Below, piece by piece: positions 34,636-43,039 of a stretch of DNA of 64,000 nucleotides. Source of the stretch: JAHEGP01 sp963751595 (GTDB taxonomy: Bacteria > Pseudomonadota > Gammaproteobacteria > Pseudomonadales > JAHEGP01); the NCBI GenBank assembly GCA_963751595.1, contig CAVVVC010000002.1:682001-746000 (forward strand). The letters run 5' to 3'. Position numbers and translations under genes: made by a program. Numbering within the stretch: the stretch's first letter is position 1; each line of letters starts with the position of its first letter. A model generated the notes under the pieces. The model was not told the DNA's origin. It saw nothing but the letters and a program-made list of their open reading frames with translations, and ran no database searches.

Positions 34636-36369
34636 TTATTGGCGCTCGCGCAAACGGCCGTAATGCAGGAACAGCGGGTTGAAGATGCGCAGGTTGACCC
34701 AACTGGCCATGGCGCCGATCAATCCCAAAATCATGGTGATGCCCAGGGGCTCGAGGACCTTACCGAGCTTTTTGCGGGCGCGCTTGAACACTTCAACCTG
34801 GTCGAGCCAGGCGATTATCCGGGCGTTCTGCATATAGGTAATGGCAGTGAGGGCCATCAGCCCGATCACCACCCAGGCCGGCGTCGGAATCGGCGGCAGC
34901 AGGTAAATTGCCACAATCGTGGCGCTGAGCGGAATCAGCGTGGGCAGAATGGCAATCACCCAGGGCAGAACCTTGTGGAGATAGAACACCTTGAGGAAGG
35001 GATGTGACCCAACCCGCAAATGGTGTAACAGTTCGTCCTTCTGATCGGGATCTTCAGCCATCGCGGTGATGGTCCCGAAATCCCAGTGATGGCGATGGAT
35101 CTCGCCCGATACCTCGGATTCATGCGGCGGTTCCAGTGCGTTCAGTTGCTCCTCGCTCACGCAGTAACCATGAAACATCAGTGACCACGCTTCCATATCG
35201 CTAAAGGCATCGAGGTCGGTGCGAATAGCCCTGAGTGCCGCCAGAAAGGCCTCGGCGTCATCGCCAAAGATCTCACTGCCGGTGGCGGACCCCAGGGTGA
35301 ATACCGCAAAGTTTTCCGCGCCACGGTGCTCCAGTTCCCGCAGAATGCTGATGCGAATGCGATCCATAAAAATATCGTTGGCCCGCAGCGCGACATTGTG
35401 GATCAGGTTGGGGGGCACCGACTGCCACTGCAGCAGGTCCGATGCGTCACTACAGATAAAGTGGGTGCAGTTCTCTTCGAACAGGGAAACCAGCCCCTGG
35501 TTGTCGAATACGCCGCCGTCCACCAGCCCGAGCTGCACCGGCTCCCCGGTTTCATCCTGATACAGCCCTTCCAGTGAAAGCGGGTCGAGTAGGCCCGGCA
35601 CGCAGCTCGATGCGGTAACCGCTTCGCCGAGGGTGATTTCCCGCAGCCGCCTGCGTTGATGCTCGCTCAGACTGCTATCGTCGAAGTGCAGCCGCGGCAG
35701 TTGTGGCATCGCCTGGGTGCCGCCGAGTACCGAGGAAATCGACGATTCGCCGATATAGGCGCCGGTAAACTGGAACAGATGCCCGGTATTGAGGGCGGTT
35801 GAGTTGAGGATGAGCCGGGGTACCACCGTGCCGTCGGCCGCTATCCCCTCGTTGTTGGTCGCCAGGTCAATTGCCAGGTCACACAGGAGATTGTTGCTGC
35901 GCCCGGTGATGGGGGCGTAAAAATGCTCGTCGAGCAATTTCCCGACCCGCCGCGTCGGCGAGGTTACGTTAGACAGCATACGGGCGTTTTCGCGTTGGTC
36001 GGCAAAGGTCAGCATGCGTACATTCAGTTGCACGGCCTGGGTAAATTCGCGCTCGATCTCCGACACCAACTGACAGTACGCTTCCCTCGTGGGGGTAAGC
36101 TTGTCGGTCCTTTTTCCCTCCAGAAGTTGTTTGACCTTAAGGTAGTAAAAAGCGCCGATAATCGAGCCGCCGGAGACGCAGGAGACTACGGCGACCCGGC
36201 GCAGCATGTCGTGCTCGGCGAGGCGGGCCAGTACCCCGATATGGAAAAAGGCGGCCCTGAAACCACCGCCAGACAGGGCGATGCCGAGTTTTGCCGTGTC
36301 GGTCTCGTCCCCTGCTCCTAACTTGCCATTGGTCTCGTTCGAAGCGTCGGTATGATCTTCAGGGGTCAT
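34636..36369 (-). CDS. patatin-like phospholipase with C-terminal membrane segments
   Basis: The protein has about 577 residues. The patatin catalytic elements are present: the oxyanion loop SGGGFRAAFFHIG, the Ser in CVSGGS (GxSxG) and the dyad Asp in VDGGVFDNQG. A C-terminal region has two or three hydrophobic helices (about 480-545) and would tether it to the inner membrane. Such enzymes hydrolyse acyl esters of phospholipids. Translation probably starts at MTPEDHTD at 36369, where GAGG lies upstream; the longer frame upstream has no conserved sequence. It lies beside the thioesterase gene on the same strand, but a gap of more than 130 bp makes membership of the cluster doubtful. Confidence 0.8.
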   Translation of the reverse strand: MTPEDHTDASNETNGKLGAGDETDTAKLGIALSGGGFRAAFFHIGVLARLAEHDMLRRVAVVSCVSGGSIIGAFYYLKVKQLLEGKRTDKLTPTREAYCQLVSEIEREFTQAVQLNVRMLTFADQRENARMLSNVTSPTRRVGKLLDEHFYAPITGRSNNLLCDLAIDLATNNEGIAADGTVVPRLILNSTALNTGHLFQFTGAYIGESSISSVLGGTQAMPQLPRLHFDDSSLSEHQRRRLREITLGEAVTASSCVPGLLDPLSLEGLYQDETGEPVQLGLVDGGVFDNQGLVSLFEENCTHFICSDASDLLQWQSVPPNLIHNVALRANDIFMDRIRISILRELEHRGAENFAVFTLGSATGSEIFGDDAEAFLAALRAIRTDLDAFSDMEAWSLMFHGYCVSEEQLNALEPPHESEVSGEIHRHHWDFGTITAMAEDPDQKDELLHHLRVGSHPFLKVFYLHKVLPWVIAILPTLIPLSATIVAIYLLPPIPTPAWVVIGLMALTAITYMQNARIIAWLDQVEVFKRARKKLGKVLEPLGITMILGLIGAMASWVNLRIFNPLFLHYGRLRERQ

Positions 36370-36663
36370 ATGTGATGGCCTCAAGGCAGCCCTGTTTGCT
36401 GCGGTTCTCGCGTTGCGTACCTTCGGTGACTGCTGGCTTGCTGGCAGGGTGGGGTGCCAGAGTCTTACTCGCCGGTTGATGCGGGCGCAATAGTACCATA
36501 GCTGGTGACCCGAATCGGAGCAGAGCGAACCACATGAATTCTCGCTCATCAGAACGTTCCGGCCTCCAGGCATGCCGGACCGGGATTACCTGCCGGTCGG
36601 TTTTGATTATGCCATGAGCGCCTTTCCCGCGTTCCGCAAGGGGGCGTTGTCTCCTGAGGCCGA

Positions 36664-37557
36664 TTACCAGCAAACCCGGTTGCGCCCGGATTGTTTTGCG
36701 GCGTACAGGTTTTGGTCCGCTCTTTTCATCAAGTCGGCGTGCACGGTATCGGCATTGTTCACCACTGCCACCCCGATACTGATCGTCATGGTGATATCGC
36801 CTGCGTTTGTCGCCACGGAGGTGCACGAAACGATGTCGCGCAGCTTCTGCGCTATCGCCAGGGCGCCGGCCTTGTCGGTATCAGGCAACAGTACGCAAAA
36901 TTCCTCGCCACCGACGCGGGCTATCTTGTCAGTCAATCTCAAGTTTGACTCGCATATCTGCGCTATGGCCTGGATCGCCCCGTCCCCTGAAGCATGACCA
37001 TATTGGTCGTTGATTTGCTTGAAATGATCGATATCGAGCAGAATCAGAGCGTAGGTATCACCGCTGCGCTGGTAACGGGAGAGTTCGTTTTGGGCGATTT
37101 CGTCAAATGCGCGCCGGTTGAGTAAGCCCGTCAGGCAGTCGGTGCTGGACAGTTTCTCCAGCTGATGCTGAAGATCGATTTGGGCCGTTACATCGCGCTC
37201 GATGGCGACGTAGTGCGTCACCACGCCCTGTGGGTTTCTCAGTGGCAGTATGCTTAAATCAAGCCAGTATTCCTGCCCGGATTTGGCGTAGTTTTTCAGT
37301 GTAACGCGGACCGGAATTTGCTTTTTCAAACCCTCGTAAATAGTACGCTTTGCCCCTGCATCGGTCCCGGTGGACTGGAGAATTCTTGGGTTGAGCCCAA
37401 TGACCTCCTGGGCAGAAAAGCCGGTGAGTTCGCTAAATGCCTGATTGACGTAAACGATTTCGGGGCCGGGGGGAGTGATTGGCTGTGCTTTGGTAACCAG
37501 GATTACGTCCTGGGCGTTTTCAACGATATCCTTGAAACTGAAACCGTAATCTTCCAT
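36664..37557 (-). CDS. PAS-GGDEF diguanylate cyclase
   Basis: The 297-residue protein has a PAS/PAC sensor at about 10-125 (VYVNQAFSELTGFSAQEVIGLNPRILQS, then WLDLSILPLRNPQGVVTHYVAIERDVT) and a GGDEF domain at about 135-297. The active site reads GGEEF in ARVGGEEFCVLL, with the DIDHFKQINDQYGH metal and nucleotide segment intact, so it should make cyclic di-GMP. The PAS sequence resembles blue-light LOV-type PAS domains in its NPRILQ block, but the Cys of the NCRFLQ motif is missing, so photochemistry is not expected. There are no membrane helices; it is cytosolic and monocistronic. Confidence 0.87.
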   Translation of the reverse strand: MEDYGFSFKDIVENAQDVILVTKAQPITPPGPEIVYVNQAFSELTGFSAQEVIGLNPRILQSTGTDAGAKRTIYEGLKKQIPVRVTLKNYAKSGQEYWLDLSILPLRNPQGVVTHYVAIERDVTAQIDLQHQLEKLSSTDCLTGLLNRRAFDEIAQNELSRYQRSGDTYALILLDIDHFKQINDQYGHASGDGAIQAIAQICESNLRLTDKIARVGGEEFCVLLPDTDKAGALAIAQKLRDIVSCTSVATNAGDITMTISIGVAVVNNADTVHADLMKRADQNLYAAKQSGRNRVCW

Positions 37558-37792
37558 CGGTGTAGCGTACTCTGTTAATTCGTGCCCGACCGGGCGGGGG
37601 TATTGCCCGCAGAAAAATGCTTGGGCGCGCCTGGTCGCGATTGTAATGGCCTTCGGGTGTCAATTCCAGAGCGGGTTTGCAACGAGCATCCGGCGCGCGC
37701 CCTTATGCTGCTGCATCGGACCAGGCATGATGGACTGCGCATAGAGCTACTGTTATAACAGCAACGAATCCGGAATCCTGTGGGCCCAAGGC

Positions 37793-39949
37793 ATGAAGAA
37801 CGTCTTTATCCGTTGTAGCTGGGTGTTGGTGCTGCTGGGCTTCGCGGCCTGTGGTGAGCGTGGTTCCCCCAGTCAGGCGATGCCAGCGACAAGCCAGGCT
37901 ATTAGTAGTGGGGCGATCGCCGCTCAGTCCCCGCCCTACGTCGAAATGGGTGACATGGACGCGCTGCAGGCCAGGGGGACCTTGCGCATACTCGTGCATC
38001 GCAACATGGAAGGCTACTTGCCGCGTGAGGGGCATCCGCAATCCCTTGTCGAGCAGGGCCTGAGCCGCTTTGCTGAACAGCATGGAATGACTGCGACCCT
38101 GGTGCCGGTTGCCAACTTCAATGAGCTCCTGCCGATGCTGAAAGCGGGCAAGGGCGATGTGATATCCGCCAATCTTGCAGTCACCGAACAGCGTCAGCAG
38201 GAGATCGCGTTTACCGTGGCGCTCACCCATGTGACCCAGCATATTGTCAGCCCCGCAAGTCACCCCCTGACAAGCCTTGCAGAGCTGAAAAACAGGACCC
38301 TGCTGGTTCAGGAGAACACCAGCTTTTTCCCCACGGCCGAAAAGCTGCAGCACGAATTCAAGGGTATGCGGCTGCAGTCGGTCCCGGGGGAGCTTGCTGA
38401 TGAGGACATTTTTGATCGCCTGGTCGAGGATGGGGCCAGCGTCACCCTGGCGGACAGCAACGTTATCGACGTCGCCCTTGGCTATCGGGATGACCTGAAA
38501 AAATCGGGCCCCATCAGTGGCGAGCAGCCCATTGCCCTGGGGGTCAGGAAAACCAATCCGCAACTGCTTGCGGACCTGAACGCTTTCATCGTTCATCACA
38601 AACTCACCCATCCCGGTGTGTCCACCAGCGTTGAGGATTGGGCGGGTATCAAACGGCGGGGAACGCTGCGGGTGGCCTTGCCCAACAGCAGCGCTTCCTA
38701 CTTCATGCGCCATGGCAAACTCCAGGGTTTCGATTACGAACTTCTGCGGATGTTTGCAGATCAACACAAACTGGGGATGCAGGTGTTCGTTGCCAACGCG
38801 CAGGACGCCCTGCTGGAACTGGTGCGCAATGGCACCGCTGATGTGGCCGGCGGCTTCCTGACACCCAGCGCGGAGCGTGCACGCAGGGGAATCGTGTTTT
38901 CATCGCCCTATCATTTCGCCGCGGAAATGGTCGTGGCGCCGGCCGAAGCCCCGCCCATTGCCGAACTCCATGACCTTGCCGGGCGCAGTATTCACGTACG
39001 CGAGTCCAGTAGCTACTGGCAAACCGTCACCGGGCTCCAGGATGCTGGCATCGCAGTGAAACTGGTGGCCACGGCGGACGACGAAGAGACCGAGGCGGCC
39101 ATCGCAAAGGTCGCCAGTGGAGATTACGACCTCACCGTTGCTGACGAAAACCTCCTCAAGATCGAGCTCGCCTGGCGAGATGATATTCGTGGGGCGTTCG
39201 CCCTCACCGAGCCCAGGGGCCAGGCCTGGGCGCTGCGCAGCGATAACCCGCGGTTGCAGCAACAGCTTGATGCCTTTGTCAAGAAAGCCTACCGCGGGCT
39301 GCACTATAATATGGCTTATAACAAGTATTTCGCTACAGCCAAGACGGTCGCGGCGCTGAAGCAGGGCCAACTCGATCTGGTCGAGTCGGGCACCATCTCC
39401 CCCTACGATGACCTGATCAAGAAGTATGCCAGCCAATACGGTTTTGACTGGCGCCTGGTGGCGGCACAGATGTACCAGGAGTCTCGCTTCAACCCCAGGG
39501 CCAGGTCAGGCGCCGGGGCCCGGGGGCTACTGCAGGTGATGCCAGCGACTGCCAGGGAAATGGGCTTCCATTCCGTCGACACTACTGAACGGGGTATTGC
39601 TGCCGGGGTGAAGTATCTCGATCATGTGCGCCAGCAGTTTCCCGAAAACCTGCCGGTACTCGACCGCATGTGGTTCACCCTGGCCTCCTACAATGCTGGC
39701 AGCGGGCATGTGCGGGATGCTATCAAGCTGGCGAAAGAGCAGGGCCTGAACCCCGATCGCTGGTTCGATAACGTCGAAAAAGCCATGCTGTTACTGGCAA
39801 AGAGGAAGTACGCGTCCAAGGCGCGCTACGGCTATGTTCGGGGCCAGGAGCCGGTAAAATACGTGCGCCAGATTCGCCAGCGCTACATTGCCTATGTTCA
39901 ACTGACCGAGCTCAACCCGACAAGCCTCGTGCTGCATTCGCTGCGCTGA
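37793..39949 (+). CDS. mltF: MltF-like lytic transglycosylase with two solute-binding domains
   Basis: The 718-residue lipoprotein has a lipobox at LGFAAC (Cys at about residue 20). It contains two tandem family 3 solute-binding domains (about 55-275 and 280-525) followed by an SLT lytic transglycosylase domain (about 535-700). The SLT domain has the catalytic Glu in MYQESRFNPRARSGAGARGLLQVMP and the LASYNAG motif. Canonical MltF has a single solute-binding domain and about 480-520 residues, so this is a domain-duplicated form. It would cut peptidoglycan at the outer membrane, with the binding domains sensing wall fragments or amino acids. The ATG lacks an obvious strong ribosome site. Confidence 0.87.
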   Translation: MKNVFIRCSWVLVLLGFAACGERGSPSQAMPATSQAISSGAIAAQSPPYVEMGDMDALQARGTLRILVHRNMEGYLPREGHPQSLVEQGLSRFAEQHGMTATLVPVANFNELLPMLKAGKGDVISANLAVTEQRQQEIAFTVALTHVTQHIVSPASHPLTSLAELKNRTLLVQENTSFFPTAEKLQHEFKGMRLQSVPGELADEDIFDRLVEDGASVTLADSNVIDVALGYRDDLKKSGPISGEQPIALGVRKTNPQLLADLNAFIVHHKLTHPGVSTSVEDWAGIKRRGTLRVALPNSSASYFMRHGKLQGFDYELLRMFADQHKLGMQVFVANAQDALLELVRNGTADVAGGFLTPSAERARRGIVFSSPYHFAAEMVVAPAEAPPIAELHDLAGRSIHVRESSSYWQTVTGLQDAGIAVKLVATADDEETEAAIAKVASGDYDLTVADENLLKIELAWRDDIRGAFALTEPRGQAWALRSDNPRLQQQLDAFVKKAYRGLHYNMAYNKYFATAKTVAALKQGQLDLVESGTISPYDDLIKKYASQYGFDWRLVAAQMYQESRFNPRARSGAGARGLLQVMPATAREMGFHSVDTTERGIAAGVKYLDHVRQQFPENLPVLDRMWFTLASYNAGSGHVRDAIKLAKEQGLNPDRWFDNVEKAMLLLAKRKYASKARYGYVRGQEPVKYVRQIRQRYIAYVQLTELNPTSLVLHSLR

Positions 39950-40033
39950 GGCGGGCGCTGCTGAAGGCAGACGATTCGTGCCCGTGTGCGCCGCGATTTC
40001 GGCGGATGCGACCGCCGCTGCAAGCCTGGGACC

Positions 40034-40201
40034 AATGGCACCTGGTTAAGGAGAAATGCATAGGATTTTCAAAGCGCCGCTCCGGGCATCTACCCCGTCA
40101 GCATACGCCGTAAACCCGTCCCCGGGGGCTCTGCGCCGACATCCCTGTCGGCGAAGGTCCTGCCGAGGTAGACACCCGAATCGGCTTGAGTCAGTGCCAT
40201 T
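40034..40201 (+). repeat. MITE-like repeat family 1, copy B (168 bp)
   Basis: The same length and ends as copy A, with only a few substitutions. It is flanked by an imperfect direct repeat of about 12 bp (AGCCTGGGAC is shared) at 40022-40033 and 40202-40213. The right end overlaps the 3' end of the fructokinase-like gene and supplies its last codons and stop. Confidence 0.8.
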
Positions 40202-41099
40202 CAGCCTGGGACAGCTCCCACTGGCGCAGGAAAGGGGCATAAAACCCGCGTTCAACAGCGACGGCGCCGCGAATGCCGACAATGGCGGAGGCGAATTGCT
40301 GGGCGCGCTCAAGGCTGAGCCGCAGCGGCCATCGCTGCAATAGGCCCAGTATCATGACACTGGAGAAGGCATCCCCGGCGCCGACGCTGTCGGCCACCTC
40401 GACCGCCCGCTGGGGCGCGACCCGGGTGCGCTCACCGTCTGCGGTAAAAGCCATGGCTCCCCGCTCTGCCTGGCTGACTATCAGCAAATCCAGGCCCAGG
40501 CGCGTCAGCAGATCGCCTGCACGCTGCTCCACACCGCGCTCTCCCGGGGTCAATGCCTCCAACTCCCCCTGATTCAGTTTCAGCCAGCGGGCGCCTTCGA
40601 GGAGTGGGCCGATGTTTTCCCCTTGGTACCAGGGTGTGCGCAGGTTGATATCGACGAAGCGAAGCGGTGCCCAATCGCTTTGCAGGCTGGCCAGGGCGCT
40701 GCGGGATGTGGCATCCCGCAATGCGAGACTGCCATGGTAGAGCAAGCTGCCCGTCGCCAGGGTCGGTAGCTGGGCCGGGTCTATGCCGTCGTAGGCTACG
40801 GGATGGACAATGGCATAGGTCGGTTCCCCGTCGTCCCCGAGGCTGACGTCAACGGCCCCGGTCGGTTGGGACGGGTCCCGCTGAACGCCGCTGGTGTCCA
40901 TGCCCCAGCGTTCCATGGCGCGCAGAATATCTTGCCCGGCAGCATCTTCGCCGACGCGGCTGATAAACAGGGGCTGGAGGCCGAAGGCACAGAGATGCCA
41001 GGCAACATTGAAAGGGGCGCCGCCCATGACCTCGCGGTCTGCAAAGCGGTCGACCAGCACCTCGCCAAAGATTGCCGGACGTGGGGACAGAAGGCTCAT
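40191..41099 (-). CDS. PfkB-family carbohydrate kinase, probable fructokinase
   Basis: The 302-residue protein has both PfkB signatures: MGGAPFNVAWHLCAFG near residue 26 and the catalytic VADSVGAGDAFSS with the base Asp near 247. The closest group is fructokinases with a short lid. The genes nearby make and break sucrose, so it probably phosphorylates the fructose released. The last residues (EWH and stop) are encoded by the end of MITE copy B, so the original C-terminus has been altered, probably harmlessly because the fold is complete before that point. The start is ATG at 41099, near the edge of an upstream gap. Confidence 0.82.
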   Translation of the reverse strand: MSLLSPRPAIFGEVLVDRFADREVMGGAPFNVAWHLCAFGLQPLFISRVGEDAAGQDILRAMERWGMDTSGVQRDPSQPTGAVDVSLGDDGEPTYAIVHPVAYDGIDPAQLPTLATGSLLYHGSLALRDATSRSALASLQSDWAPLRFVDINLRTPWYQGENIGPLLEGARWLKLNQGELEALTPGERGVEQRAGDLLTRLGLDLLIVSQAERGAMAFTADGERTRVAPQRAVEVADSVGAGDAFSSVMILGLLQRWPLRLSLERAQQFASAIVGIRGAVAVERGFYAPFLRQWELSQAEWH

Positions 41100-41305
41100 G
41101 ATGCTGGGTTCCTGTAATGTGAGGGAAATACCCGGGCCCCAATCGGCGGAGTATCGCGGTAGGTAAGCGCCGAGCGCTCCGGGCGCATTATATCCCCGTT
41201 ACCGCTTGAGGCGTTAATCGAAGGCTTGCCAATGCGTGCTGGCCAGCGCCACTGCGGGCCCGGCCCGCCGGGCGTTCGCCGGTGCCAGCATGAACTGCCC
41301 ACGGC

Positions 41306-41800
41306 TCAGTTGTCCACAGCCGGCAGCTTGCGCTTGGGGTGCGTTCCCTCACTCATGCCCATGAATGGCGGATGGATGGAGTAACCGAGCAGACGACGCA
41401 GGCTTTCGGAAACACCGGCGGCTGTTGTTTTGGACACCGTCAGGAAAAAGTTTTCCTGGGTGCGCAGCCAGGATTCGCAGGACTGCGCGGCAAAGCCCTT
41501 GCGGTCGGCCCGGCGGCTGTTTTCGCCAGTGCCGTGCCAGAGATTACCGAGAAAGAGTATGCAGGAGCCCGCTGGCATCACCGCTTTGATGCGGGGGTCC
41601 CGGGGTGGTGTCATTCGAATGCGCCATTGTGTAACGCAGGAGCGAGGAATACACTAACGGATGAAAGGTCTGTTGCGTGACCAGAACGCCCCTGTGACGC
41701 AGGTACCCTTCAATGGGGCTTGAGCGGTCACATGATCCTGGATGACGCGGGTAGTACCAGTACCCAGCGCCAACCGGTTCCCACGCAACCGGCCTCAATG
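41306..41800 (-). pseudogene. remnant of a phytanoyl-CoA dioxygenase (PhyH) family gene
   Basis: An open stretch of 102 codons (41306-41614) matches the C-terminal third of PhyH-type Fe(II)/2-oxoglutarate oxygenases: MPAGSCILFLGNLWHGTGEN holds the distal His, followed by the WLRTQENFFLTVSK and RRLLGY blocks. The N-terminal part with the HxD pair is missing. A frame upstream near 41690-41790 reads GTGTTRVIQDH, similar to the NGATRVIPGSH segment of the family, but it is separated by a stop and a change of phase. The gene is broken and should give no active enzyme. Confidence 0.55.
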
Positions 41801-41821
41801 CACGCAATGGGAGGTGCAGTC

Positions 41822-42865
41822 ATGATGGCAACCGCGGATAAAAGCAGAACACGCGGCGCGTCCTCCGGGCGGGAAAAGCCCGGGGGAAAGAAACCCAGGG
41901 CCGGCTCGGCGGCGGAAAAGCCCACGATCACCGCAGCCCAGCGCTGGTTGAAGATCAGCCGGAAAGTCCAGGCCAAAGCCCGGCAGCGAGGCTTCGTCGG
42001 TGGTGATCCGCTGGAGGATTTTTCCGAGGCGATAGCCGAGGTAGATAACGAGTACGCCACTGATGTCAGGGGCCTGCTGGCCCTGACCGACCCCAAGGAA
42101 ATGGTCGAGCAATTCCAAAGCCTGTTCGCTGGCTATGGCCTGGGTAAGCAGGGACTGGATCGGCTGCTTGCGCTCAATCGTGATGCCCTGGAGAAACTCG
42201 CCACCTCCAACCGCGATTTGATCAAGCGGGGCTCGGTGGGTGCCATGCGGGGTTCTTCACTCCTGCGCAGTGCGGCAGAAGATGCAATACAGACGCTGCA
42301 GTCTGTGGCCGATGGCGCTACCCGCATCGAAGAGCGGCTGCACCTGCCAACCAAGCCAACCCGTGCCTTCAGTCATATGCTGGCCCGGCTGGCTGCCCTG
42401 GCAGACTCCACGGATGCGCTGGACGAAGAGCCGGTGCGACTGCCAGCAACGGCAATTCATGGCGCAGTAGTCAAAGCCTATGAGGGCTACACTGCTGAGG
42501 AACTGGCGGAAGCACCGATTACAGCCCTGAAAGGGATCTCGGAGGAGTCCGGGGCCTTGTTGGAGCAGGCATTCGGAATCGAGTCGATTCGCGATATGGC
42601 GGCCAGCCGACTGGCGGAGCGGGCAGAGGGAATTGTCACCCTGGCCGATCAGGAGGAAGCTGACAGCGTGGCCGATGAGGGATCTCTCAGGGACCTTGCG
42701 GCGGGGCCGGTTGCTCGCCTGGAAGGCATCTCGGCGGAGCAAGCCACAGCGCTTGACGATGCCCTGCGCATCAAAAGCGTCCGCGATCTGGCGCGAAACC
42801 GTTTTTTTCGCATTGCCAGGGCGGTAGTCACGCTGGCGGATATCGCCACCGAGGAAAGCGGCTAG
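41822..42865 (+). CDS. uncharacterised helical repeat protein, DUF2934-like N-terminus
   Basis: The protein has about 347 residues, is soluble and almost wholly helical. After a Lys/Arg/Ala-rich basic tail (1-30), a segment at about 38-70 resembles DUF2934 (QRWLKISRKVQAKARQRGFVGGDPLEDFSEA). A middle helical region follows, and then two copies of a unit of about 55 residues (pattern LxxxPIxxLxGISEExxxLLxxAxxIxSIRDMAxxRxxxxAxxIVTLAD), one ending near 292 and one near 340. The unit recalls helix-hairpin-helix repeats. The ATG is placed after a perfect GGAGGTG site. No function can be assigned; DNA or granule binding is possible from the basic tail. Confidence 0.6.
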   Translation: MMATADKSRTRGASSGREKPGGKKPRAGSAAEKPTITAAQRWLKISRKVQAKARQRGFVGGDPLEDFSEAIAEVDNEYATDVRGLLALTDPKEMVEQFQSLFAGYGLGKQGLDRLLALNRDALEKLATSNRDLIKRGSVGAMRGSSLLRSAAEDAIQTLQSVADGATRIEERLHLPTKPTRAFSHMLARLAALADSTDALDEEPVRLPATAIHGAVVKAYEGYTAEELAEAPITALKGISEESGALLEQAFGIESIRDMAASRLAERAEGIVTLADQEEADSVADEGSLRDLAAGPVARLEGISAEQATALDDALRIKSVRDLARNRFFRIARAVVTLADIATEESG

Positions 42866-43039
42866 AGAACCAGGGCAGGGCGCAGTATCATTCCTGCAAA
42901 AGGGTTCGGTCGGCGGCAGCGATCCCTCCGAAGGCCTTATCTCGGCGGCTTGGGAGCCGCGCCCTGCAGCCCCGGGCCGGGTAAACAATGTTGATACTGT
43001 TGGCCAAGAGGGTGCCGGTTTCGTTACTCTGCCAGCTGA

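Noticed and set aside
36664..37557. PAS domain of the diguanylate cyclase as a LOV photoreceptor
   Set aside because: The segment reads LNPRILQS and lacks the Cys that forms the flavin adduct in NCRFLQ-type LOV domains.
37580..37620. Rho-independent terminator near the hairpin after the PAS-GGDEF promoter region
   Set aside because: The GC arms are short and no T run follows on either strand.
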